This document shows positions 1 to 5,771 of a DNA stretch of 5,771 bases, piece by piece. The stretch is from Gammaproteobacteria bacterium. Its GTDB lineage: Bacteria; Pseudomonadota; Gammaproteobacteria; SZUA-229. The notes under the pieces are model-generated. The model was not told the origin of the DNA and did no database searches. It saw nothing but the letters and a program-made list of their open reading frames with translations. The stretch's first letter is position 1, and each line of letters opens with the position of its first letter. The stretch lies in contig NVSH01000002.1 in NCBI GenBank assembly GCA_002401185.1, forward strand, positions 1 through 5,771, in the 5' to 3' direction. The position numbers and the translations under genes were made by a program.

Positions 1-1
1 A

Positions 2-274
2 GGCGTATATTCTGTTACCATGCACAGCCATAAATACGGTGATGTAGCGGGCATTGCCAACCTGGGCCGACGACCTACGGTAGCGGGTGAACGCGTTCAA
101 CTGGAAGTGCATCTATTTGATTTTGATGCCTCACTTTACGGTGAACAGGTTTGCGTTTCATTCCAGCATAAAATCCGTGATGAGAAAAAATTTGAATCCT
201 TTGATGATTTAAAAAATCAGATTAAACTCGACTGTGAACTGGCAAAACAGTTGTTAACTAATAACCATACATAA
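2..274 (+). CDS. ribF: RibF, bifunctional riboflavin kinase/FMN adenylyltransferase, C-terminal part (5' end outside window)
   Basis: The reading frame is open from the left edge to TAA at 272-274 and gives the last 90 residues of the protein. RibF phosphorylates riboflavin to FMN and then adenylylates FMN to FAD in the cytoplasm. Only the C-terminal riboflavin kinase domain is visible. It starts with the strand GVYSV and contains the family-typical stretches ANLGRRPTV, EVHLFDFD, LYGEQV and HKIRDEKKF, followed by a C-terminal helix that begins FDDLKNQI. The Met at 20 is internal to this conserved domain and is not the start; the frame continues upstream of it. The adenylyltransferase half is not in the window. 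The stop lies 21 bp before ileS, the usual gammaproteobacterial ribF-ileS pairing, so co-transcription is likely. Identification is firm from the domain sequence and the neighbour. Confidence 0.93.
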   Translation, partial: GVYSVTMHSHKYGDVAGIANLGRRPTVAGERVQLEVHLFDFDASLYGEQVCVSFQHKIRDEKKFESFDDLKNQIKLDCELAKQLLTNNHT

Positions 275-295
275 TTTAGCTAAACAGAATTTCGC

Positions 296-3124
296 ATGAC
301 CGACTACAAACCGACCCTGAACTTACCCCACACTGATTTCCCCATGCGCGGCAACCTTGCCAATCGTGAACCGGAGATGCTCAAGCAATGGCAAGAATCG
401 AACCTGTACCAAAAGATTCGCCAGGCCTGTGATGGTCGCCCTACTTTTGTTTTACATGACGGACCACCGTATGCCAACGGTGACATTCACATCGGTCACG
501 CTGTTAATAAAATACTTAAAGACATTATCATTAAAAGTCATACGATCGATGGTTACGACGCGCGTTACGTGCCGGGCTGGGATTGTCATGGCCTACCCAT
601 CGAGTTAATGGTCGAGAAAAAGATTGGCAAAGCCGGCAAAAAAGTTGATGCCAAAACTTTTCGCAAAAAATGCCGTGAATACGCTGCTAGACAGGTGGAC
701 GGTCAACGTAAAGATTTTATCCGACTAGGCATTTTAGGCGACTGGGACAAACCTTATCTCACCATGGACTACCAGTTCGAAGCGGATATCGTTCGTAGTC
801 TGGGTAAAATCATCGACAAAGGCCATCTACACCAGGGCAATAAACCGGTGCACTGGTGCCTGGATTGCGGCTCAGCACTCGCCGAAGCCGAAGTCGAATA
901 TCAGGACAAAGAATCCCCCGCCATCGATGTGATGTTTACTGCGGTAAGCAACAGCGATTTTGAAAAAGCCTTCGCAACCTCTGCGGGTACAGGTGATATC
1001 GCCGCCGTGATCTGGACAACAACCCCATGGACATTACCGGCAAATCAGGCGGTGGCGTTTCATCCTGAGTTCGACTACACATTATTTCAAGTCGAAACAC
1101 CGTTCGGCCCAGCTCGAATTATCCTGGAAAGCTCATTAGCGCAGAGCGCGCTTGATCGCTATGGCTTTGACAACACCGAAATACTTGCCAGCTGCCAGGG
1201 AAAGGCCCTGGAAAACTTGCTGGTCAAACATCCGTTCTACGACAAACAGGTACCCATTATCCTCGGCGACCACGTAACCACCGAAGCCGGTACGGGTAGC
1301 GTACATACCGCGCCAGGTCATGGCCAGGATGACTTTATCGTCGGCAACAAATATGGCTTAGAAGTCTATAACCCGGTAGGTGGTAACGGTGTTTTTTTAC
1401 CTGACACCGAACTCTTTGCCGGTAAACATGTAAACAAAGTCAATCCCGAAATAATCGACGTTCTGAAAAATAACAAAGTTCTCTTGAAGCACGAAAAAAT
1501 ACAGCACAGTTACCCCTGCTGCTGGCGCCACAAGACGCCGATTATTTTCCGCGCCACACCGCAATGGTTCATCAGCATGACACAGGCAGGATTACGCGAT
1601 CTTGCCAACAAAGCCATTACCGAAACCACCTGGCTGCCCGACTGGGGTCAGGCGCGCATTGAAAGCATGGTGAACAATCGCCCAGACTGGTGCATATCCA
1701 GGCAGCGGACCTGGGGCGTCCCTATCCCTTTATTCGTACACAAAGAAACCGGCGAGCTTCATCCTGACACGCAATCATTAATCGAACAGGTTGCTGTAAA
1801 AATCGAAAAAGAAGGTATCGAAGCCTGGTTCTCACTGGAAGCCAATGAGTTGCTCGGTGATGAAGCCAACTTATATGACAAGGCCACTGACACGCTTGAT
1901 GTCTGGTTTGATTCAGGCGTTACCCACGCCTGTGTATTAGCAAAACGCAACAAACTGCCGTTTCCAGCTGACTTATATCTTGAAGGTTCCGATCAACATC
2001 GTGGCTGGTTCCAATCATCATTATTGACCTCAACCGCCATCAATGGTGTCGCGCCTTATAAAAAGGTTTTAACCCATGGCTTCACTGTCGATGCCCAAGG
2101 CAAGAAAATGTCGAAGTCGGAAGGCAATGTAATCTCACCACAAAAAATTGTGGGTACGTTAGGTGCCGATATTTTACGCCTCTGGGTGGCTGGCAGCGAT
2201 TACAGTAACGAAATGACCGTCTCGGATGAGATTTTAAAACGCAGCGCCGATGCTTATCGCCGCATCAGAAATACCGCGCGTTTTTTACTGTCAAACCTCA
2301 ACGGTTTTGACCCAGCCACAGACATAATCAAAAACGATGAACTCCTCTCACTGGATCGCTGGGTAATCGCCAGAACATTAGTATTACAAAATGAGATTAT
2401 TGCAGCGTACAAAGAATTTAACTTCCATTTAATTCACCATAAATTGCAGCACTTTTGTACCGTTGACCTAGGTGGCTTTTATCTCGATATAATCAAAGAC
2501 CGACAATACACCACACAAAGCCACAGTATTGCACGACGCTCTGCACAAACAGCGCTGTATCATATAAGCGAAGCTATGTGTCGCTGGATCGCACCGATTT
2601 TGAGCTTTACGGCTGAAGAGCTTTGGCAAGCCCTCCCCGGTAAACACGGCGACTCGGTATTGCTCGAAACCTGGTACCCACATTTGACCGAATTAGATGC
2701 TGACGAAAAAATGAATATGGCGTTCTGGCAGTCTATTCTTGAGATTCGCTCGGCAGTTAGCAAGGAACTAGAAACCTTACGCGCTGACAAAACCATCGGC
2801 TCTTCACTCGATGCTGATGTTACCTTATATGTTGACAGTGAATTGCAAAACACACTCGAAACCTTACAGGACGAATTACGTTTTGTACTGATAACATCAA
2901 AAGCCGTGGTGAAAAACATTGAAGATGCAGACGATGACTGCATTGAAGCCACTATCGATAGCGGTAAAACCATAAAAATTCACGCCACGGCTTCAACAAA
3001 AACCAAATGCGTCAGATGCTGGCATCATCAAGAAAACGTAGGTAGCAACAAGCAGCACCCTGAGCTGTGTGAACGATGTGTCAGCAATGTTAGTGGTGAC
3101 GGTGAGCCGCGCTTCTTTGCCTGA
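296..3124 (+). CDS. ileS: Isoleucyl-tRNA synthetase (class I, zinc-binding, bacterial type)
   Basis: This cytoplasmic enzyme charges tRNA-Ile with isoleucine using ATP and hydrolyses mischarged valine. The product is 942 residues, close to about 938 in E. coli, and looks complete. Catalytic Rossmann domain signatures are HIGH at 65-68, [17 protein letters not shown] at 563-572 (Ile-AMP contact region) and KMSKS at 604-608. The inserted editing domain shows the TTTPWTLP motif (Thr241-243) and [10 protein letters not shown] with His337 and Asp346, matching the editing His/Asp of the family. An anticodon-binding helical domain follows (about 650-850). The C-terminus has a four-Cys zinc site, Cys905/908 and Cys925/928. 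Start choice: the N-terminus [11 protein letters not shown] aligns with the E. coli N-terminus, and no good Shine-Dalgarno sequence is visible upstream. No T-box-like leader fits in the 21-bp gap, as expected for this lineage. I saw no damage in the frame. Confidence 0.98.
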   Translation: MTDYKPTLNLPHTDFPMRGNLANREPEMLKQWQESNLYQKIRQACDGRPTFVLHDGPPYANGDIHIGHAVNKILKDIIIKSHTIDGYDARYVPGWDCHGLPIELMVEKKIGKAGKKVDAKTFRKKCREYAARQVDGQRKDFIRLGILGDWDKPYLTMDYQFEADIVRSLGKIIDKGHLHQGNKPVHWCLDCGSALAEAEVEYQDKESPAIDVMFTAVSNSDFEKAFATSAGTGDIAAVIWTTTPWTLPANQAVAFHPEFDYTLFQVETPFGPARIILESSLAQSALDRYGFDNTEILASCQGKALENLLVKHPFYDKQVPIILGDHVTTEAGTGSVHTAPGHGQDDFIVGNKYGLEVYNPVGGNGVFLPDTELFAGKHVNKVNPEIIDVLKNNKVLLKHEKIQHSYPCCWRHKTPIIFRATPQWFISMTQAGLRDLANKAITETTWLPDWGQARIESMVNNRPDWCISRQRTWGVPIPLFVHKETGELHPDTQSLIEQVAVKIEKEGIEAWFSLEANELLGDEANLYDKATDTLDVWFDSGVTHACVLAKRNKLPFPADLYLEGSDQHRGWFQSSLLTSTAINGVAPYKKVLTHGFTVDAQGKKMSKSEGNVISPQKIVGTLGADILRLWVAGSDYSNEMTVSDEILKRSADAYRRIRNTARFLLSNLNGFDPATDIIKNDELLSLDRWVIARTLVLQNEIIAAYKEFNFHLIHHKLQHFCTVDLGGFYLDIIKDRQYTTQSHSIARRSAQTALYHISEAMCRWIAPILSFTAEELWQALPGKHGDSVLLETWYPHLTELDADEKMNMAFWQSILEIRSAVSKELETLRADKTIGSSLDADVTLYVDSELQNTLETLQDELRFVLITSKAVVKNIEDADDDCIEATIDSGKTIKIHATASTKTKCVRCWHHQENVGSNKQHPELCERCVSNVSGDGEPRFFA

Positions 3125-3154
3125 CAGACAACGAGATTACCGTGCGCCTATATT

Positions 3155-3158
3155 AGGA
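3155..3158 (+). promoter_or_regulatory. Probable ribosome binding site of lspA
   Basis: AGGA within TTAGGAAATAAAC lies 14 bp before the lspA ATG. It is the only Shine-Dalgarno-like stretch in the 48-bp ileS-lspA gap. The spacing is longer than optimal, so the call is moderate. Confidence 0.4.
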
Positions 3159-3172
3159 AATAAACAATTACG

Positions 3173-3658
3173 ATGAAATGGTTATGGCTTTCTGCATTTA
3201 CAATTATTCTCGATCAGCTGACAAAAAAAATGGCTGAAGCAGAATTGTTGCTACACAAACCCGTTGCCGTTTTGCCCAGCTTTAATTTAACCTTGATGTA
3301 TAACAAAGGCGCCGCCTTTAGTTTTTTGAGTGAAGCTGGTGGCTGGCAACGAATCTTTTTTGTGTTTTTATCTACGGCCATAAGTATATTTCTTTTTGTC
3401 TGGTTAAAACAAATCACACAAGATAAAACACAGAAACACAATCAGACACTACAGATAGCTATCGCTTTCATATTAGGTGGCGCTATTGGTAATTTAATCG
3501 ACCGCGCACTGACCGGTGCTGTTATCGATTTTATTCAGGTCTATTATGACAGCTATTATTTCCCCACATTTAATATCGCCGATGCCGCGATTACGGTAGG
3601 GGCAGGATTGTTAATTCTGGATATGGTATTAGAAACTAGACGCCACAAGACAACATAA
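3173..3658 (+). CDS. lspA: Lipoprotein signal peptidase (signal peptidase II)
   Basis: LspA is an inner-membrane aspartyl protease that removes signal peptides from diacylglyceryl-modified prolipoproteins at the lipobox Cys. The 161-residue length is typical. Four hydrophobic segments are visible, at about residues 3-18, 61-79, 92-108 and 132-152. Family motifs in order are DQLTK (Asp14), YNKGAAFSF (43-51), GNLIDR (106-111), VIDF with catalytic Asp119, and FNIADAAI with catalytic Asp137. Both catalytic aspartates and the conserved Asn/Gly residues are present. AGGA at 3155-3158 lies 14 bp before the ATG, a rather long spacing. The start is supported because the protein opens directly with the first membrane segment ahead of DQLTK. 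The gene lies 48 bp after ileS, the standard pairing. The TAA stop codon forms the first three bases of the 8-bp direct repeat that flanks the inserted element downstream. Confidence 0.97.
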   Translation: MKWLWLSAFTIILDQLTKKMAEAELLLHKPVAVLPSFNLTLMYNKGAAFSFLSEAGGWQRIFFVFLSTAISIFLFVWLKQITQDKTQKHNQTLQIAIAFILGGAIGNLIDRALTGAVIDFIQVYYDSYYFPTFNIADAAITVGAGLLILDMVLETRRHKTT

Positions 3659-3663
3659 AACAA
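3656..3663 (+). repeat. Left copy of 8-bp direct repeat TAAAACAA (putative target-site duplication)
   Basis: It abuts the left end of the element and is identical to 3842-3849. Its first three bases are the lspA stop codon. The match ends at 8 bp: the bases outside differ (A3655 versus G3841; C3664 versus T3850). Confidence 0.75.
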
Positions 3664-3687
3664 CATGCCTCTGCATTTAACTCAGCA
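3664..3687 (+). repeat. Left terminal inverted repeat of the element
   Basis: This 24-bp arm starts CATGCCTCTGCATTTAACTC and is the exact reverse complement of 3818-3841, with no mismatch. The preceding A (3663) would also pair with T3842, but both bases also belong to the flanking direct repeat. Confidence 0.92.
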
Positions 3688-3707
3688 CAGCACCGTGGTC
3701 AGGGCGT

Positions 3708-3797
3708 AGGTTATTGATTTTTCAGGCATCTGTAGCATGGATGCTACAGTAGAGCGTACATGGATGTATTCACAGCGACCTGAAAAATCAATAACCT
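3708..3797. repeat. Inner inverted repeat pair (19-bp perfect arms)
   Basis: AGGTTATTGATTTTTCAGG at 3708-3726 is the exact reverse complement of 3779-3797. Together with the terminal arms it makes one long imperfect stem of about 64 positions per side. Pairing can continue at CTGT 3730-3733 with ACAG 3772-3775 after a 3-base mismatch, which competes with the two tip hairpins. Confidence 0.92.
3730..3768. repeat. Twin tip hairpins sharing CATGGATG
   Basis: Hairpin A is CTGTAGCAT-GG-ATGCTACAG (3730-3749, perfect 9-bp arms). Hairpin B is TACAT-GG-ATGTA (3757-3768, perfect 5-bp arms). Both have the 8-mer CATGGATG at the tip (3736-3743 and 3759-3766), 23 bp apart. They sit side by side at the centre of the large palindrome, so the extruded strand would end in a clover-like pair of loops. 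Confidence 0.85.
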
Positions 3798-3817
3798 GCG
3801 TCCTTACCTCAAAATAA

Positions 3818-3841
3818 TGCTGAGTTAAATGCAGAGGCATG
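3818..3841 (-). repeat. Right terminal inverted repeat of the element
   Basis: Exact reverse complement of the left arm. It ends 10 bp before the fkpB start codon and carries AGAGG (3833-3837), the only purine-rich stretch near that start. The 14-bp spacing is long for a ribosome binding site. Confidence 0.92.
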
Positions 3842-3849
3842 TAAAACAA
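3842..3849 (+). repeat. Right copy of 8-bp direct repeat TAAAACAA (putative target-site duplication)
   Basis: It directly follows the right terminal repeat and matches the left copy base for base. It ends 2 bp before the fkpB ATG at 3852. Confidence 0.75.
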
Positions 3850-3851
3850 TC

Positions 3852-4304
3852 ATGCACGATCAGATCAACATGCGCAGCCTGGTACTTATGCATTACAGTA
3901 TCGCATTAACCGATGGCCGTCTCATCGAAAGTAGCTTTGATGAAGACCCCGTGGAAATAACCATGAGGAATGGCGATATAACAGACGGTATGGAACTCGC
4001 GATTATTGGCTTGCAAGAAGGTGACTCGCAAACGCTTACACTTACCCCTGAGCAAGCTTTTGGTTTACGTGACGAAGACAATATACATGACATGCCACTT
4101 GCTGACTTTCCTGAAAAATTGCCACCAGAGCCCGGGCTATGCTACTCATTTGAATCTCCCGATGACGATGAAATCCCTGGTACCGTGGTCAGCGTAAAAA
4201 AAGATTCCGTTGAAATAGACTTTAACCATCCACTTGCCAGTCACGAGATTATTTTCACCGTTAATATTGTAGGTGTAAACAACACACATACCGAAAAATG
4301 TTAG
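3852..4304 (+). CDS. fkpB: FKBP-type peptidyl-prolyl cis-trans isomerase, SlpA/FkpB family
   Basis: This is a cytoplasmic FKBP-type proline isomerase with chaperone activity; the family has an FKBP domain with an inserted flap (IF) domain. The product is 150 residues, matching the E. coli protein length. Visible signatures are the opening strand LVLMHYSIALTDG (10-22), the GMELAIIGLQEGD region (46-58), TPEQAFG (65-71), the inserted domain (about 72-118) and the conserved DFNHPLA (123-129). The ATG at 3852 leaves nine residues before the first strand, as in E. coli; the ATG at 3870 would leave three. Neither has a well-spaced Shine-Dalgarno sequence, so the start is chosen by homology. The gene normally follows lspA closely, but here the 178-bp element lies between them. 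Before insertion the spacing would have been 7 bp. ispH follows after 53 bp. The C-terminal tail (NNTHTEKC) is unconserved. Confidence 0.92.
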   Translation: MHDQINMRSLVLMHYSIALTDGRLIESSFDEDPVEITMRNGDITDGMELAIIGLQEGDSQTLTLTPEQAFGLRDEDNIHDMPLADFPEKLPPEPGLCYSFESPDDDEIPGTVVSVKKDSVEIDFNHPLASHEIIFTVNIVGVNNTHTEKC

Positions 4305-4357
4305 TTTCTATTATGGTAGCTCTCGATATTGATAAGCACAACAGGTAAAATATACCG

Positions 4358-5293
4358 ATGAACATATACCTGGCTAACCCACGTGGTTTTTGTGCTGGCG
4401 TTGATCGCGCCATAGAAATCGTCGAACGTGCATTAGAAATCTATTCAGCGCCTATCTACGTACGACATGAGGTCGTGCACAACCGTTATGTCGTGAACAA
4501 CCTGGTAAAAAAAGGTGCTATCTTCGTCGAAGAGTTAAACGAGATTCCAGATGGCTCTACCGTTATATTCAGCGCACACGGTGTATCTCAGGCTGTGCGA
4601 AACGCTGCCAATAACCGAGACCTGCGTATTTTTGACGCTACCTGCCCACTGGTAACCAAAGTACACCTTGAAGTCGCTCGCCATGAAAAAAATGCTGAGG
4701 ACGTCATCCTTATTGGGCATGCGGGCCACCCCGAAGTCGAAGGCACACTAGGCCAATACAAAGAAAACCCACACAGTAATATCTATCTGGTCGAAACCGT
4801 TGAAGATGCCAATACTATCGAGGTTAAAAACCCACGATCCCTGGCCTACGTTACCCAGACAACATTATCCGTCGATGACACAAAAAACATCATCGACGCC
4901 TTACGCAATAAGTTTCCGGACATCTCAGGGCCTCGTAAAGATGATATCTGCTACGCGACACAGAACCGACAGGATGCAGTGCGAGAACTGGCCGACAAGG
5001 TCGATGTGTTTTTAGTTATCGGTTCGGCTAACAGTTCAAATTCAAACCGCTTGCGAGAACTAGCAGAAAAGCAGAATGTTAACGCCTACCTAATTGATGG
5101 CGTCGAAGATATCGATAACAACTGGTTTGAAAACGCACGCTCTATAGGTGTGACAGCTGGTGCTTCAGCACCAGAAGTGCTGGTCCAGCGAGTCATCACT
5201 AACCTGGAAAATTTATTTGATACCACCATCATCACCAATGAAAGGGCAACTGAAAATGTACATTTTCAGTTGCCAAAAGCACTACGGCATTAA
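4358..5293 (+). CDS. ispH: 4-hydroxy-3-methylbut-2-enyl diphosphate reductase (IspH/LytB)
   Basis: This cytoplasmic iron-sulfur enzyme reduces HMBPP to isopentenyl and dimethylallyl diphosphate, the last step of the MEP isoprenoid pathway. The product is 311 residues, close to 316 in E. coli. The three cluster-ligand cysteines are present at Cys12 (PRGFCAGV), Cys96 (DATCPLV) and Cys198 ([10 protein letters not shown]). Substrate-binding residues are also conserved: His41, His74 (FSAHGV), His124 and Glu126 ([10 protein letters not shown]), the TQTTL motif, Ser226-Ser227-Asn228 in [11 protein letters not shown], and Ser270 in TAGASAPE. The family-typical C-terminal tail (FQLPKALR) is intact. 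A short AGG at 4343-4345, 12 bp upstream, is a weak ribosome binding site, but the start is fixed by the conserved [12 protein letters not shown] opening. The last codons contain a perfect 30-bp palindrome (5245-5274). The stop lies 13 bp from the stop of the convergent pilin gene. Confidence 0.98.
   Translation: MNIYLANPRGFCAGVDRAIEIVERALEIYSAPIYVRHEVVHNRYVVNNLVKKGAIFVEELNEIPDGSTVIFSAHGVSQAVRNAANNRDLRIFDATCPLVTKVHLEVARHEKNAEDVILIGHAGHPEVEGTLGQYKENPHSNIYLVETVEDANTIEVKNPRSLAYVTQTTLSVDDTKNIIDALRNKFPDISGPRKDDICYATQNRQDAVRELADKVDVFLVIGSANSSNSNRLRELAEKQNVNAYLIDGVEDIDNNWFENARSIGVTAGASAPEVLVQRVITNLENLFDTTIITNERATENVHFQLPKALRH
5245..5274. repeat. Perfect 30-bp palindrome within the 3' end of ispH
   Basis: The left arm GGCAACTGAAAATGT (5245-5259) is followed with no spacer by its exact reverse complement (5260-5274). 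It encodes part of the IspH tail and ends before the last six codons. As RNA it would fold on either strand into a stem of about 13 bp with a 4-base loop. No T-run follows on the + strand (AAAAGC); on the - strand only CCTTTC follows. It is therefore not a canonical intrinsic terminator, although its place at a convergent junction would suit transcript 3'-end formation or protection. Confidence 0.8.
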
Positions 5294-5306
5294 GTAAAAT
5301 TTCAGC

Positions 5307-5690
5307 CTACCAACAAGCTGCCACCGTACCAACACTGACACCTTTTTGACCCAAAGAGTCTAACGTCAAATTACCGCAAAGGGTATCCGTCGTAACTGGA
5401 GCCGCGGTTATCGTATAGGTTAAACCGCTTACTGGTATAACAACAGACATATTATAAAAACCTTCTGAGCTCGTCGCATTAGCCACTGTCGCACCGGTAT
5501 ACGTATCACTATTCATATAAAACTCTTCCATGCGCCCCGACTCAACTAATAACGCATCAATAGCGTCCGCACGTTGTGCTTTTTTTACTGAGTCAATATA
5601 CGACGGGTATGCGACCGAAGCCAATATACCTACAATTGCGATAACCACCATCAACTCAACCAATGTAAATCCTCTATTACGCTTTTTCAT
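5307..5690 (-). CDS. pilE: Type IV pilin, PilE-like (minor pilin)
   Basis: This is a prepilin of the type IV pilus, held in the inner membrane before assembly. The 127-residue product begins MKKRNRG then FTLVELMVVIAIVGILA. It therefore has a short basic leader, a prepilin peptidase site after Gly7, a new N-terminal Phe for methylation, Glu at mature position 5 (precursor Glu12), and a hydrophobic helix to about residue 30. The globular part contains the PilE-type stretch YPSYIDSVKKAQRADA, and Cys105 and Cys126 can form the C-terminal disulfide loop. GAGGTGG at 5698-5704 lies 7 bp before the ATG, an excellent ribosome binding site. The start overlaps the upstream stop (TAATG). Neighbours suggest pilE of the minor pilin operon (fimT-fimU-pilVWX-pilY1-pilE in pseudomonads). 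Whether it is a minor or major subunit cannot be settled from sequence, but the short length and position favour minor. Confidence 0.88.
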   Translation of the reverse strand: MKKRNRGFTLVELMVVIAIVGILASVAYPSYIDSVKKAQRADAIDALLVESGRMEEFYMNSDTYTGATVANATSSEGFYNMSVVIPVSGLTYTITAAPVTTDTLCGNLTLDSLGQKGVSVGTVAACW

Positions 5691-5771
5691 TAATTTTCCA
5701 CCTCATACCAGAAGGTTCTACGTGCACCTTTAGAAAAATCTGCAGACCGACACTCCGTGCCGATACACAAT
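5690..5771 (-). CDS. C-terminal end of the gene upstream of the pilin, probably PilY1-like (5' part outside window)
   Basis: On the - strand a frame is open from the right edge through 26 codons to TAA at 5692-5690, whose last A is also the first base of the pilin ATG. The visible tail ends RRTFWYEVEN and has two cysteines within seven residues at its start. PilY1-family proteins, the usual upstream neighbour of pilE, often end in a short basic-aromatic tail of the RxxWRE/RQ type, which this resembles. That resemblance and the synteny are the only evidence. A second frame is also open across this stretch and runs on to a stop inside the pilin leader, but the overlap arrangement and tail favour the frame given here. 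PilX or another minor pilin component is the alternative. Confidence 0.5.
   Translation of the reverse strand, partial: LCIGTECRSADFSKGARRTFWYEVEN
5698..5704 (-). promoter_or_regulatory. Strong Shine-Dalgarno sequence of the pilin gene
   Basis: Read on the - strand, GAGGTGG is followed by AAAATTA and then ATG. It is the best ribosome binding site in the window and lies inside the last codons of the upstream gene, which suggests translational coupling through the TAATG overlap. Confidence 0.8.

Larger units (their letters stand above)
3664..3841. mobile_element. MITE-like 178-bp near-palindromic element with terminal inverted repeats and 8-bp flanking duplication
   Basis: Seen directly: the ends are perfect 24-bp inverted repeats (3664-3687 and 3818-3841, beginning CATGCCTCTGC). 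A second perfect 19-bp inverted pair (3708-3726 and 3779-3797) lies in exactly the same register around a centre between 3752 and 3753. Of the 20 positions between these pairs, about 9 form Watson-Crick pairs and 3 form G-T pairs. The middle holds two small hairpins. TAAAACAA occurs immediately on both sides (3656-3663 and 3842-3849). There is no credible ORF. Inference: this is a non-autonomous transposable element mobilised in trans, inserted between lspA and fkpB. I cannot assign a transposase family. If the first base of the left repeat copy is counted as element, the inverted repeat reaches 25 bp (3663/3842), so the exact ends are uncertain by one base. A fixed structured intergenic repeat is the main alternative. 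Confidence 0.75.

Noticed and set aside
20..274. Small independent gene starting at the Met at 20
   Set aside because: The frame is open to the left edge and the residues before this Met (GVYSV) belong to the riboflavin kinase domain, so it is the 3' end of ribF.
275..295. T-box or leader element in front of ileS
   Set aside because: The gap is only 21 bp and holds no structure; T-box control of ileS belongs mainly to Gram-positive lineages.
2560..2973. 137-codon open frame on the - strand inside ileS
   Set aside because: It is antisense to the conserved C-terminal part of ileS, has a Ser-rich low-complexity composition typical of a shadow frame, and matches no family I recognise.
3664..3841. 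Integron attC site
   Set aside because: The element is a long palindrome with 24-bp perfect ends, but it lacks the paired core sites (RYYYAAC/GTTRRRY) and the offset unpaired bases typical of attC, and it is flanked by core genes and not cassettes.
3664..3841. CRISPR array
   Set aside because: There are no regularly spaced direct repeats with unique spacers. The only internal direct repeat is an 8-mer occurring twice.
4329..4356. Promoter in front of ispH (TTGATA then TATACC, 16-bp spacing)
   Set aside because: The -10 match is poor and lies against the start codon, leaving no room for a leader with the AGG ribosome site; nearby TAAAAT has only 11 bp spacing.
5245..5274. Intrinsic terminator of ispH
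   Set aside because: The stem is good, but no T-run follows on the + strand and it lies inside the coding sequence, so I list it only as a palindrome.

Overview
The window reads as a chromosomal housekeeping segment of a gammaproteobacterium with moderate GC content. From left to right it holds the 3' end of ribF (riboflavin kinase domain of the FAD synthetase), complete ileS, lspA, fkpB and ispH, all on the + strand. A type IV pilin gene (pilE-like) and the last 26 codons of its upstream neighbour (probably pilY1-like) follow on the - strand, converging on ispH. From memory, Pseudomonas aeruginosa has the same order and orientations (ribF-ileS-lspA-fkpB-ispH facing pilE, with pilY1 upstream of pilE). 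The IleS, IspH and LspA proteins also align closely with E. coli-type proteins. The species cannot be named from this sequence.

The + strand genes are closely spaced (21 bp ribF-ileS, 48 bp ileS-lspA, 53 bp fkpB-ispH) and look like one operon. Their roles are flavin cofactor synthesis, isoleucyl-tRNA charging, lipoprotein signal peptide removal, a peptidyl-prolyl isomerase/chaperone, and the last step of the MEP isoprenoid pathway. All catalytic or metal-binding residues that I could check are present, so the genes look functional.

The exception to this compact layout is the 193-bp gap between lspA and fkpB. It is filled almost entirely by one near-palindromic element of 178 bp (3664-3841). 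The element has perfect 24-bp terminal inverted repeats, a second perfect 19-bp inverted repeat in the same register, and two small central hairpins that share the 8-mer CATGGATG. It is flanked by a perfect 8-bp direct repeat, TAAAACAA, whose left copy contains the lspA stop codon. This is the signature of a short non-autonomous mobile element (MITE-like) that landed on the lspA stop codon. Removing one repeat copy and the element restores a tight lspA-fkpB junction with 7 bp between the genes. It is the most interesting item in the window.

A second structural feature is a perfect 30-bp palindrome inside the last codons of ispH, next to the convergent junction with the pilin gene. At the right edge the pilin start codon overlaps the stop codon of its upstream gene (TAATG), and a strong Shine-Dalgarno sequence lies inside the upstream coding sequence, which suggests translational coupling in a pilus operon. 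Apart from the inserted element I see no new multi-gene system; the rest is conserved core genome.
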